NCBI GenBank assembly: GCA_016713505.1
Contig: JADJPA010000001.1
Span: 1,674,001-1,738,000 of the forward strand
DNA: 64,000 bases
Source: Candidatus Competibacteraceae bacterium
GTDB lineage: Bacteria > Pseudomonadota > Gammaproteobacteria > Competibacterales > Competibacteraceae
Direction: 5' to 3'
A program made the translations under genes and the position numbers. The notes under the pieces are model-generated. The model made no database searches and was not told where the DNA came from. It was given only the letters and a program-made list of their open reading frames with translations. This document shows, piece by piece, positions 49,754 to 57,457 of the stretch. Position 1 is the stretch's first letter, and each line of letters opens with the position of its first letter.

Positions 49754-52700
49754 TTATTGTTTGTACGTCGGCTGGAAGGCCGCGCCGCTGCGCGCCGCCA
49801 TTTCCTCGTACACGGCCCAGCGCTGGTTGATCGCCTGCTGTCCGAGTTCCATGAGATGTTCGGCCTCCTTGGGATTGGTATAAGCCAGCACCTTGTAGCG
49901 CACCTCGTTGTAAGCGTACTTCTTGAGCGGGATCTTCGGCCGCGCCGAATCCAACACGAACGGATTGTCGCCGGACTCGCGCACGCCCGGATTGTAACGG
50001 ACCAGCGGCCAATGGCCGCTTTCCACCGCCAGATGCTGCTGGTCGAGACCGCGCTGCATGTTGATGCCGTGGGCGATGCAGTGGCTGTAGGCCAGAATCA
50101 GCGACGGCCCCCGATAGGCTTCCGCCTCGCGGAAGGCCAGCAACGCCTGCTGCGGGTTGGCCCCCAGCGCGATCCGCGCCACATAGACGTTGCCGTAGGA
50201 AATCGCCTGTAGCGCCAGGTCTTTCTTGCCGACCGCCTTGCCGGCCGCCGCGAACTTGGCCACCGCGCCCAGCGGGGTGGATTTCGACATCTGGCCGCCG
50301 GTGTTGGAATAGACCTCGGTGTCCATGACCAGGATGTTCACATCGCGGCCGCTGGCCAGCACGTGATCGACCCCGGAAGAACCGATGTCGTAGGCCCAGC
50401 CGTCGCCGCCGACGATCCAGATGCTGCGCCGGACCAGTTGGTCGACGATCGCCAACAACTGCGCGGCGCGCGGGTCTTTGCTTTCTTTCAGGCGCTGCTT
50501 GAGTTCGGCGACTCGGCCGCGCTGGCGGCGGATGTCGATTTCGCTGACCTGTTCGGCCTCCAACAAATCCTCCACCAGCTCCTGGCCGATGCCGGACGCC
50601 AGCGCCTGCAACAGCTCGCGCGCGTAGTTCAGGTGCATGTCGGCGGTCAGCCGGAAGCCCAAACCGAATTCGGCGTTATCCTCGAACAGCGAATTCGACC
50701 AGGCCGGGCCGCGCCCTTCGCTGTTGATCGACCACGGCGTGGTCGGTTGGTTGCCACCGTAGATCGAGGAGCAGCCGGTGGCGTTGGCCACCAACAGCCG
50801 GTCGCCGAACAGTTGCGACAGCAGTTTGACGTAAGGGGTCTCGCCGCAGCCGGAACAGGCGCCGGAGAACTCAAACAGCGGCGGCAAGAATTGCACGCCG
50901 CGCACGGTCGAAAAATCGACCCGGCCGCGATCCACTTCCGGCAAGGTTTCGAAGAAGCCGATATTGGCGCGCTCGTCGTCCAGCACCGGCTCCTTGAGCG
51001 CCATGTTGATGGCCTTGTGGCCGACCTTTTCCTTGCTCTTGGCCGGACAGACTTCCACGCACAGCGAACAGCCGGTGCAATCCTCCAGATAGACTTGCAG
51101 GGTATAGCGGATATCCGGGAAGCCGCGGGCGTCGATGGGCGCGGTCTTGAACGCTTTTGGCGCGCTTTCCAAGCCTTGCTGGTGATAGAACTTGGAGCGG
51201 ATGACCCCGTGCGGGCAGACCATGCTGCAATTGCCGCACTGAATGCAAATCTCCGGCTCCCAGATCGGTACGAAGTTGGAGATGTTGCGCTTTTCCCACT
51301 TGGTGGTGGCGCTGGGATAGGTGCCGTCCACCGGAAAGGCGCTGACCGGCAGCTCGTCGCCGCGTCCGGCCATCATCATCGCCGTCACGTTGCGCACGAA
51401 ATCGGGTGCGTTGGCCGGCACCACCGGCGGCAGCGCCCGAGTGCCGGTGGCCTGCGCCGGCACCGGAATTTGCTTTAAGTTGACCAGGGTATTGTCCACT
51501 GCCACGAAGTTCTTGCGCACCACTTCCTCACCCTTGCGGGCGTAGGATTTCTTGATCGAATACTTGATCTTGTCGATGGCCTTGTCGCGCGGCAGCACCT
51601 TGGAAATGGCGAAGAAACAGGTCTGCATGATGGTGTTGATCCGCGTCCCCATGCCGTTGTCGCGGGCCACCTTTTCGGCGTTGATGCCGTAGACCTCCAG
51701 TTTCTTGGCGATGATTTCTTCCTGAACCGGCCGGGGAATGCGATCCCAGGCTTCCTCCGGCTCGTGCGGGCTGGTGTTGAGCAGCACGATGGCACCCGGC
51801 GCGGCGCGGGTCAATACGTCGCCGCGATCCAGGAAGTTGAACTGATGGACGCCGATGAAGTTGGCCGATTGCACCAGATAAGGCGCCTGAATCGGATCGG
51901 GGCCGAAGCGCAGATGCGAAACCGTCTGCGAGCCGGACTTCTTGGAATCGTAGACGAAATAACCCTGGGCGAAAAACTCCGGGTCGTCGCCGATGATCTT
52001 GATGGAGTTCTTGTTGGCGCCGACCGTGCCGTCCGCGCCCAGCCCGAAGAACATCGCCCGCACCACCTTGTCGGATTCGATGACGAAATGCGGGTCCACC
52101 GTCAGGCTGGTATGCATCACGTCGTCGTTGATGCCGACGGTGAAGTGATTCTTGGGCTTGTCCTTGCGCAGCTCGTCGAACACCGCCTTGACCATGGCGG
52201 GGGTAAATTCCTTGGACGACAGGCCGTAGCGGCCACCGACGACGCGCGGCAGGCTTTGCGTGCGCAGCTTGCCGTCCATCTGCGCCTCCACCAAGGTGTT
52301 GACGACTTCCAGATACATCGGCTCGCCGGTCGCGCCCGGTTCCTTGGTGCGCTCCAGCACCGCGATGGACTTGGTACTGGCCGGCAGCGTCGCCAGGAAA
52401 TGCGAGGCCGACAGCGGCATGTACAGCCGGACCTGCAACACGCCGACCTTCTCGCCGCGCGCGTTCAGATAACCGGCGGTCTCGCGGGCGGTCTCCGCGC
52501 CGGAACCCATGATGATGATGACCCGCTCGGCATTGGGATCGCCGAAGTAGTCGAACAAGTTATAGCGGCGGCCAGAGACGCCGGCGAACTTGTCCATCGC
52601 CGCTTGCACGATCTGCGGCACCTTGGCGTAGAACGGATTGACCGTTTCGCGGCTTTGGAAATAGGTATCGGGATTTTGGGCGGTGCCGCGGATGAACGGC

Positions 52701-53338
52701 CGGTCGGGATTCAGCGCTCTGGCGCGATGGGCCAGCACCAGATCGTCGCGAATCATCGCCCGCATGTCGTCGTCGGTGAGCAGGGTCAGCTTGTTGACCT
52801 CGTGCGAGGTACGGAAGCCGTCGAAGAAGTGGATGAACGGCACCCGCGCTTCCAACGTAGCGGCCTGGGCGATCAACGCCATGTCGTGGGCTTCCTGCAC
52901 CGAGGCCGACACCAACATGCAAAAGCCGGTCGGGCGCACCGACATCACGTCTTGGTGGTCGCCGAAGATCGACAAGCCCTGGGTCGCCAGCGCGCGGGCG
53001 GCGACGTGGAACACCGCCGAGGTTAGCTCGCCGGCGATCTTGTACATGTTGGGGATCATCAGCAGCAGACCCTGCGACGCGGTGAAGGTCGTGGTCAGCG
53101 CGCCGGTCTGCAACGCGCCGTGCGCCGCGCCAGCCGCGCCGCCTTCATGCTGCATCTCCATGATCAGGGGGACGGTCCCCCAGATGTTTTTGATCCCTTC
53201 CGAGGCCCACTGATCCGCCAGTTCGGCCATGGTCGAGGACGGCGTGATGGGGTAGATGGTACAGATTTCGTTCACGCGATAGGCGACGTAGGCGGCGGCC
53301 TCGTTGCCATCGATGGTGGTGACTTGCCGTTCGGTCAT
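49754..53338 (-). CDS. nifJ: Pyruvate:ferredoxin (flavodoxin) oxidoreductase
   Basis: 1194 residues, the full single-chain PFOR. In order: pyrimidine-binding domain I (TIDGNEAAAYVAYRVNEICT, YPITPSSTMAEL), gamma domain (GRYGLSSKEFTPAMVKAVFD region), a 2x[4Fe-4S] ferredoxin domain (CIQCGNCSMVCPHG, CTGCSLCVEVCPAK), and the TPP-binding domain (SGACSGCGETPYVKLL, NATGCSSIYGG). It converts pyruvate and CoA to acetyl-CoA, CO2 and reduced ferredoxin in anaerobic conditions, or the reverse. Downstream of the GltD-like flavoprotein by 107 bp. Confidence 0.98.
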   Translation of the reverse strand: MTERQVTTIDGNEAAAYVAYRVNEICTIYPITPSSTMAELADQWASEGIKNIWGTVPLIMEMQHEGGAAGAAHGALQTGALTTTFTASQGLLLMIPNMYKIAGELTSAVFHVAARALATQGLSIFGDHQDVMSVRPTGFCMLVSASVQEAHDMALIAQAATLEARVPFIHFFDGFRTSHEVNKLTLLTDDDMRAMIRDDLVLAHRARALNPDRPFIRGTAQNPDTYFQSRETVNPFYAKVPQIVQAAMDKFAGVSGRRYNLFDYFGDPNAERVIIIMGSGAETARETAGYLNARGEKVGVLQVRLYMPLSASHFLATLPASTKSIAVLERTKEPGATGEPMYLEVVNTLVEAQMDGKLRTQSLPRVVGGRYGLSSKEFTPAMVKAVFDELRKDKPKNHFTVGINDDVMHTSLTVDPHFVIESDKVVRAMFFGLGADGTVGANKNSIKIIGDDPEFFAQGYFVYDSKKSGSQTVSHLRFGPDPIQAPYLVQSANFIGVHQFNFLDRGDVLTRAAPGAIVLLNTSPHEPEEAWDRIPRPVQEEIIAKKLEVYGINAEKVARDNGMGTRINTIMQTCFFAISKVLPRDKAIDKIKYSIKKSYARKGEEVVRKNFVAVDNTLVNLKQIPVPAQATGTRALPPVVPANAPDFVRNVTAMMMAGRGDELPVSAFPVDGTYPSATTKWEKRNISNFVPIWEPEICIQCGNCSMVCPHGVIRSKFYHQQGLESAPKAFKTAPIDARGFPDIRYTLQVYLEDCTGCSLCVEVCPAKSKEKVGHKAINMALKEPVLDDERANIGFFETLPEVDRGRVDFSTVRGVQFLPPLFEFSGACSGCGETPYVKLLSQLFGDRLLVANATGCSSIYGGNQPTTPWSINSEGRGPAWSNSLFEDNAEFGLGFRLTADMHLNYARELLQALASGIGQELVEDLLEAEQVSEIDIRRQRGRVAELKQRLKESKDPRAAQLLAIVDQLVRRSIWIVGGDGWAYDIGSSGVDHVLASGRDVNILVMDTEVYSNTGGQMSKSTPLGAVAKFAAAGKAVGKKDLALQAISYGNVYVARIALGANPQQALLAFREAEAYRGPSLILAYSHCIAHGINMQRGLDQQHLAVESGHWPLVRYNPGVRESGDNPFVLDSARPKIPLKKYAYNEVRYKVLAYTNPKEAEHLMELGQQAINQRWAVYEEMAARSGAAFQPTYKQ

Positions 53339-53445
53339 TGTGCTTCTCTTCTCTTGGCCCGAGCCACGCGGCGACAGGCAGTGGATTCAAAAATTTATGC
53401 GCGGCCCCTCCCGTGCGGGAAAGGCGCGCGATTTCATTGATCGGT

Positions 53446-55101
53446 TCAACTGGCCGGCTGTGACGCCTCCGCCGGCGGCTCGGGGATCATGTCGATGGCA
53501 TGGCACGGACATTGTTCGAAGCACACCGCGCAACCGGTGCACAGCTCGTAGTTGTAGCGGTAGCGTTTGCCCGGCCCCAGCTTGATGATGGCGTCTTCCG
53601 GACAAGCGCCGTAACAGCCGTCGCACTCGTAGCAGTTGCCGCAGGACAGGCAGCGCCTGGCCTCGTACAGCGCTTCTTTTTGACTCAAGCCGCCCACCAC
53701 TTCCTCGAAGCTGCTGACCCGCTGCTTCATCTCCAGATGGCCCTGCGGGCGCTGGGCGGCGTCGGTGTAATACCAGACGTGCAGCTTCTCGAAAGTCGCC
53801 AGATCGTGCTTGGGCGGCTTGACATAAGAGGCGCCGCGCAGCCAAGTATCGATGTTGCGAGCGGCTTTCTTACCGTGGCCGACGCCGATGGTGACGGTAC
53901 GGTCGGAAGGCACCATGTCGCCGCCGGCGAACAGGCCGGGATAACCGGTCATCATGTTCTCGTCCACCGTCACCACGCCGTCGTCCTTGAATTCCACGCC
54001 CGGCACCTTGCGCATGAAACTGGTATCGACATCCTGGCCCAACGCCATGATCAGCGCATCGGCTTCCAGCGTTTCGAACTGTCCGGTCGGTTGCGGCCGG
54101 CCCTTGGCGTCGACCTCCATGATCTCCACCGTGAACTTGTTTTCCTCGATGTTCTTGATGGTGCGCAGCCAATGAATCTTCACGTCCTCTTCGAGCGCTT
54201 CGGTCGCTTCGAAATCGTGCGCCGGCATGTGGGCGCGGTCGCGGCGGTAGATGATCAGCGGCTCGTAACCGAGGCGCTTGGCGACCCGAGCGGCGTCCAT
54301 CGCGGTGTTACCGCCGCCGTAGATGGCGACCTTGCGGCCCAGCTTCGGCGCGTTGCCGGTTTCCACATCCTTGAGAAAGCTGATGGCGTCGAGCATCTTG
54401 CCGGCATCGCGGGAAGGAATCTCGGTGCGCTTGCTGATGTGCGCCCCCACGGCGATGAACAGCGCGTCGAACTTGCCGGCTTCCTTTTCCGCCATCAGGT
54501 CATCGACCCGGTGGTTGAGGACGATCTTAACGCCCATGTTCTCGATGCGCTTGATCTCGGTGTCCAGCACGTCGCGCGGCAAACGATACGAGGGAATGCC
54601 GAAGTGCATCATGCCGCCGGCCATCGGCCCGGCCTCATGGATTTCGACGGTGTGGCCCATCCGGGCCAGATGGTAGGCGGCCGACAAACCGCTGGGGCCG
54701 GCGCCGACCACCAAGATCCGTTTGCCGGTCGGCGGCGCGGTCACGGTAAACTGCCAGTTTTCCTGCAAGGCCAGATCGCCGAGGAAGCGTTCCACAGCAT
54801 GGATGCTGACTGACGTATCGAGCTTGCCGCGGTTGCAGGCGGTTTCGCAGGGATGATAGCAGACCCGCCCGTGGATGGCCGGCATCGGATTGTTCTCGGT
54901 CAGGCTCTGCCAGGCTTCCTTGAAGCGACCGGCTTGCGCGTGCGCCAGCCAAGCTTGGATATTCTCGCCCGCCGGACAGGCGTTGTTGCAGGTGGGCAGC
55001 AAATCCACATAGAGCGGCCGTTGGATACGCTGGGGGCCGACGTTACGCTTTTCGTGCGTCAGATCTAGCGGGCGTGTCATATTGATAGGCTTGTCAGTCA
55101 T
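53446..55101 (-). CDS. GltD/NfnB-like NAD(P)H oxidoreductase with ferredoxin domain
   Basis: 551 residues. The N-terminal Fe-S-binding helical domain has CNNACPAGENIQAWLAHAQ and CYHPCETACNRGKLD. FAD site VVGAGPSGLSAAYHLARMG; NAD(P) site AIYGGGNTAMDAARVAKRLG; FAD-C motif GLFAGGDMVPSDRTV. A C-terminal Cys-rich part with CLSCGNCYECDGCYGACPED and CTGCAVCFEQCPCHAID carries two 4Fe-4S clusters. This suits an NAD(P)H:ferredoxin oxidoreductase passing electrons to or from NifJ, the next gene. First gene of the operon. Both this gene and nifJ are preceded by AGAGAAGCAC-type leader text. Confidence 0.93.
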   Translation of the reverse strand: MTDKPINMTRPLDLTHEKRNVGPQRIQRPLYVDLLPTCNNACPAGENIQAWLAHAQAGRFKEAWQSLTENNPMPAIHGRVCYHPCETACNRGKLDTSVSIHAVERFLGDLALQENWQFTVTAPPTGKRILVVGAGPSGLSAAYHLARMGHTVEIHEAGPMAGGMMHFGIPSYRLPRDVLDTEIKRIENMGVKIVLNHRVDDLMAEKEAGKFDALFIAVGAHISKRTEIPSRDAGKMLDAISFLKDVETGNAPKLGRKVAIYGGGNTAMDAARVAKRLGYEPLIIYRRDRAHMPAHDFEATEALEEDVKIHWLRTIKNIEENKFTVEIMEVDAKGRPQPTGQFETLEADALIMALGQDVDTSFMRKVPGVEFKDDGVVTVDENMMTGYPGLFAGGDMVPSDRTVTIGVGHGKKAARNIDTWLRGASYVKPPKHDLATFEKLHVWYYTDAAQRPQGHLEMKQRVSSFEEVVGGLSQKEALYEARRCLSCGNCYECDGCYGACPEDAIIKLGPGKRYRYNYELCTGCAVCFEQCPCHAIDMIPEPPAEASQPAS

Positions 55102-55475
55102 CGTGCTTCTCTTCGTGCTCGTCTAGTGGTGAGGGATACCCTTCCGCCTCCGCAAAGGAAATGGCTAACAAAGGAGTCACGGCAGCTTGCGCTTCCCGAT
55201 GCTTGTCAGTAGGCGTGAGGCAATAATGCTTTCAGTCCGGGCTGATCGATGAGCGCGCTCGAAGGGCGCGGTTGTTGTCGGGATCGCTCCCGGCGATGTT
55301 CGTCCAGTAAAGCTAGATCATTGTTTGGGGAAAGTGAAGAAAGGCGCGTCAAGGATGTTCGGTTTCGTCCGCCGCTACCTTGCTTGACAGTATTTTGGAG
55401 CCTATAAAGTTTCACAGCATAGTTTAAATGACAACGTTCTGACCTGAACCGCAACCCTTTTCAGGAAACCCTCGC
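55102..55475. other. Divergent intergenic region, promoter area of the NifJ operon
   Basis: 374 bp between the divergent GltD-like and quinone-reductase-like genes. It gets more AT-rich near 55380-55440. An 82-codon minus-strand frame here (55206-55454) shows no coding pattern. No sigma-54 or palindromic site was recognised. Confidence 0.5.
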
Positions 55476-56486
55476 ATGAAAGCCATCGTCCTTTCGAAAC
55501 TCGGCGGCCCAGAGCAGTTACAGTTGATCGAAGTCCCCACGCCCGAACCTGGCCCCGGTCAGGTTCGGGTTCGTTTGCGCGCGTCCGCGCTCAACCGGCG
55601 CGATGTGTGGATCACCCTCAATCAGTATCCCAAGATCCGGCTGCCCGCGATCATGGGTTCGGATGGCGCCGGCGTAATCGACAAGCTCGGCGCGGATGCT
55701 CCGTCTGGCTTGCTCGGCCAGGAGGTCATGATCTATCCGGCCTACGATTGGGGTACGGACACCCGCTTTCCCAGCGCCACTTTTCGGGTTTTGGGGATGC
55801 CCGATCCCGGCACCTTCGCCGAATTCATCTGCGTGCCGGCCGGCCACGTTGTTCCCAAGCCGGATTTTCTGAGCTGGGAACAAGCGGCCGCTTTTCCGCT
55901 GGCCGGGCTGACGGCGTGGCGAGCCTTGATGACCCAGGCGGCGGCGCAACCCGGCGAAACGGTCCTGGTCACCGGCATCGGCGGCGGCGTGGCGACCTTC
56001 GCCATGAAATGGGCGATTGCGCTTGGGGCAAAAACCTTTATCACCAGCGGAAATGCGCCCAAACTGGAGCAAGCCCGCCGGCTTGGCACTGCCGGAGGTA
56101 TCGATTATCACGTTGAAAACTGGCCCAAACAACTGGCCGAGCTGACCGGCGGCGTGGACGTAGTTATCGATGGAACCGGCGGCGCTAATTTCCCCGGTTG
56201 TTTTTCCTTGCTCAAACCGGGCGGGCGGCTGGTCGTTTACGGCTCCACCGCCGGCAATCCGCCGACCGGCCTGGATCTGGTGCGTTTGTTTTTCCGACAG
56301 GCGCGAATCATCGGCTCCACCATGGGCTCTCCAACCGAATTCGCGGCGATGCTGGAATTTGTGGTCAAGCATCGCATCGAACCGGTCATCGACCGGGTTT
56401 TCAGGCTCGATGAGGCGATAGCTGCGCACCAGCATCTGCTAGCCGCCCAGCAACTGGGAAAAATCGTCTTGCGCCATGAAACCTAA
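55476..56486 (+). CDS. Zinc-type alcohol dehydrogenase / quinone oxidoreductase family protein
   Basis: 336 residues of the medium-chain dehydrogenase family: N-terminal GroES-like domain (VRLRASALNRRDVWITLNQY, AIMGSDGAGVIDKLG) and a Rossmann NADP domain (VLVTGIGGGVATFAMKWAIA). No structural-zinc cysteine quartet is seen, so it is of the quinone-oxidoreductase (zeta-crystallin) type. Substrate unknown. Divergent from the redox operon. Confidence 0.92.
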   Translation: MKAIVLSKLGGPEQLQLIEVPTPEPGPGQVRVRLRASALNRRDVWITLNQYPKIRLPAIMGSDGAGVIDKLGADAPSGLLGQEVMIYPAYDWGTDTRFPSATFRVLGMPDPGTFAEFICVPAGHVVPKPDFLSWEQAAAFPLAGLTAWRALMTQAAAQPGETVLVTGIGGGVATFAMKWAIALGAKTFITSGNAPKLEQARRLGTAGGIDYHVENWPKQLAELTGGVDVVIDGTGGANFPGCFSLLKPGGRLVVYGSTAGNPPTGLDLVRLFFRQARIIGSTMGSPTEFAAMLEFVVKHRIEPVIDRVFRLDEAIAAHQHLLAAQQLGKIVLRHET

Positions 56487-56571
56487 GCAACGCGCGCCTT
56501 AAGGTTTGAAAGACGGCATGTCACCCAATGGCCGCTATCCTAATTTCTGAAACTTTGTTTTGAAAATTTTC

Positions 56572-56600
56572 TTGACGCAGTGCAGCATATCGCTTATACT
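56572..56600 (+). promoter_or_regulatory. Sigma-70 promoter of small RNA 1
   Basis: TTGACG (56572-56577), 17 bases, TATACT (56595-56600): near-consensus -35 and -10 at optimal spacing. Start of transcription near 56607. Confidence 0.75.
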
Positions 56601-56606
56601 GCACCG

Positions 56607-56687
56607 CAACATTCGGTGGTTAATGTTGTTTTTCAAACTTCTCCTTTGGTGGTTGCTTGCCGGAACTTCGGGTTCCGGCTTTTTTTT
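56607..56687 (+). ncRNA. Predicted small RNA 1 of a sibling pair
   Basis: About 80 nt between a strong promoter and a strong terminator, with no credible ORF. It begins with a stem-loop CAACATT/AATGTTG (56607-56628) exactly at the predicted start. A single-stranded part follows with CTTCTCC and CCTTTGGTGGTT, then the terminator GCCGGAAC-ttcgg-GTTCCGGC plus eight T (56659-56687). The same order of parts recurs 130 bp further on. The C/U-rich CTTCTCC is complementary to Shine-Dalgarno sequences and could be the seed. No known Rfam family recognised. Confidence 0.6.
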
Positions 56688-56705
56688 GCAACCGCAAAAA
56701 AGAAC

Positions 56706-56734
56706 TTGACGCAGTGCAACAATGCTGTTTAACT
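56706..56734 (+). promoter_or_regulatory. Promoter of small RNA 2 (weaker -10)
   Basis: TTGACGCAGTGCA (56706-56718) repeats the -35 region of small RNA 1 exactly. The -10 at the same 17-base spacing is TTAACT, a poor match, so this copy may be weaker or regulated. Confidence 0.5.
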
Positions 56735-56740
56735 TATTCC

Positions 56741-56818
56741 TGACATCGAAAGATGTCGTTCTTCTCCACACCTTCCTTTGGTGGTTACTTTGCCGGAGCC
56801 TTTGGTTCCGGCTTTTTT
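56741..56818 (+). ncRNA. Predicted small RNA 2 of a sibling pair
   Basis: 5' stem-loop GACATC-GAAA-GATGTC (56742-56757) at the predicted start, a linker with CTTCTCC and CCTTTGGTGGTT as in small RNA 1, and a terminator GCCGGAGCC-ttt-GGTTCCGGC plus T6 (56792-56818). The 5' stems differ in sequence between the siblings while the linker motif and terminator are conserved. This is the pattern of duplicated small RNAs under selection. The msrQ reading frame could be extended through this RNA, but that stretch is not conserved protein. Confidence 0.58.
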
Positions 56819-56836
56819 AATGCCACCCTGCGCCTC

Positions 56837-57457
56837 ATGCCGCTCCAAACCCTGCGCCCACCTCTTTTTATTACCAAGGTCTTGGTATTCAGCGCCAGTC
56901 TGTTGCCCCTAGCTTGGCTGTGCTGGCTGGTTTGGCACGAGCAACTGGGCGCCAACCCGGTCGAAACCTTGAGCCATTTTACCGGCGATTGGAGCCTGCG
57001 TTTTCTGCTGATGACCTTAGCCATCACCCCGCTGCGCCAGATCACCGGTTGGAACAATTGGATTAAATTTCGGCGGATGCTGGGACTGTTCGCCTTCTTT
57101 TACGTCTGCCTGCATTTCAGCGTTTACTTGATTTTCGATCAGTTTTTCGATCTGAACTCGATCATCGAAGATGTCGCCAAACGGCCCTACATCACGGTCG
57201 GCTTCGCCGGTTGGTTGTTGTTGATCCCGCTGGCGGCCACGTCCACCAACGGGATGATCAAGCGGCTGGGCCGCAACTGGCGGCGACTGCACCGGCTGGT
57301 CTATCTCATCGGTTTGCTCGGCGTGCTGCACTTTCTCTGGTTGGTCAAGGCGGACATCACCGAACCGCTGCTGTATGCGGGCATCTTGGCCTTGTTGCTG
57401 GGCTATCGGCTCTGGCGGCGCGTTCAGTCGGCGACGGCCAACCGCTCCACCCGTTGA
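56837..57457 (+). CDS. msrQ: MsrQ heme-binding membrane subunit of the periplasmic methionine sulfoxide reductase
   Basis: 206 residues from ATG 56837 (MPLQTLRPPLFITKVLVFSA). Six hydrophobic segments. Heme-b ligand histidines are in FFYVCLHFSVYLIFDQFF, NWRRLHRLVYLIGLLGVLHF; also KFRRMLGLFAFFYV. MsrQ passes quinol electrons to MsrP, a molybdopterin enzyme that repairs periplasmic methionine sulfoxide. In most species msrP directly precedes msrQ; here two small RNA genes do, and no msrP is in the window. The upstream frame extension to 56753 comes from small RNA 2 and is rejected. Its 3' end overlaps parC by 34 bp tail to tail. Confidence 0.92.
   Translation: MPLQTLRPPLFITKVLVFSASLLPLAWLCWLVWHEQLGANPVETLSHFTGDWSLRFLLMTLAITPLRQITGWNNWIKFRRMLGLFAFFYVCLHFSVYLIFDQFFDLNSIIEDVAKRPYITVGFAGWLLLIPLAATSTNGMIKRLGRNWRRLHRLVYLIGLLGVLHFLWLVKADITEPLLYAGILALLLGYRLWRRVQSATANRSTR

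Noticed and set aside
55206..55454. 82-codon minus-strand ORF in the intergenic region before the quinone-reductase-like gene
   Set aside because: No ribosome-binding site, no conserved pattern, Arg/Ser-rich composition like random GC-rich DNA.
56753..56836. N-terminal extension of msrQ (MSFFSTPSFGGYFAGAFGSG)
   Set aside because: This stretch is the second small RNA and its terminator. MsrQ proteins start near MPLQTLRPPLFITKV.
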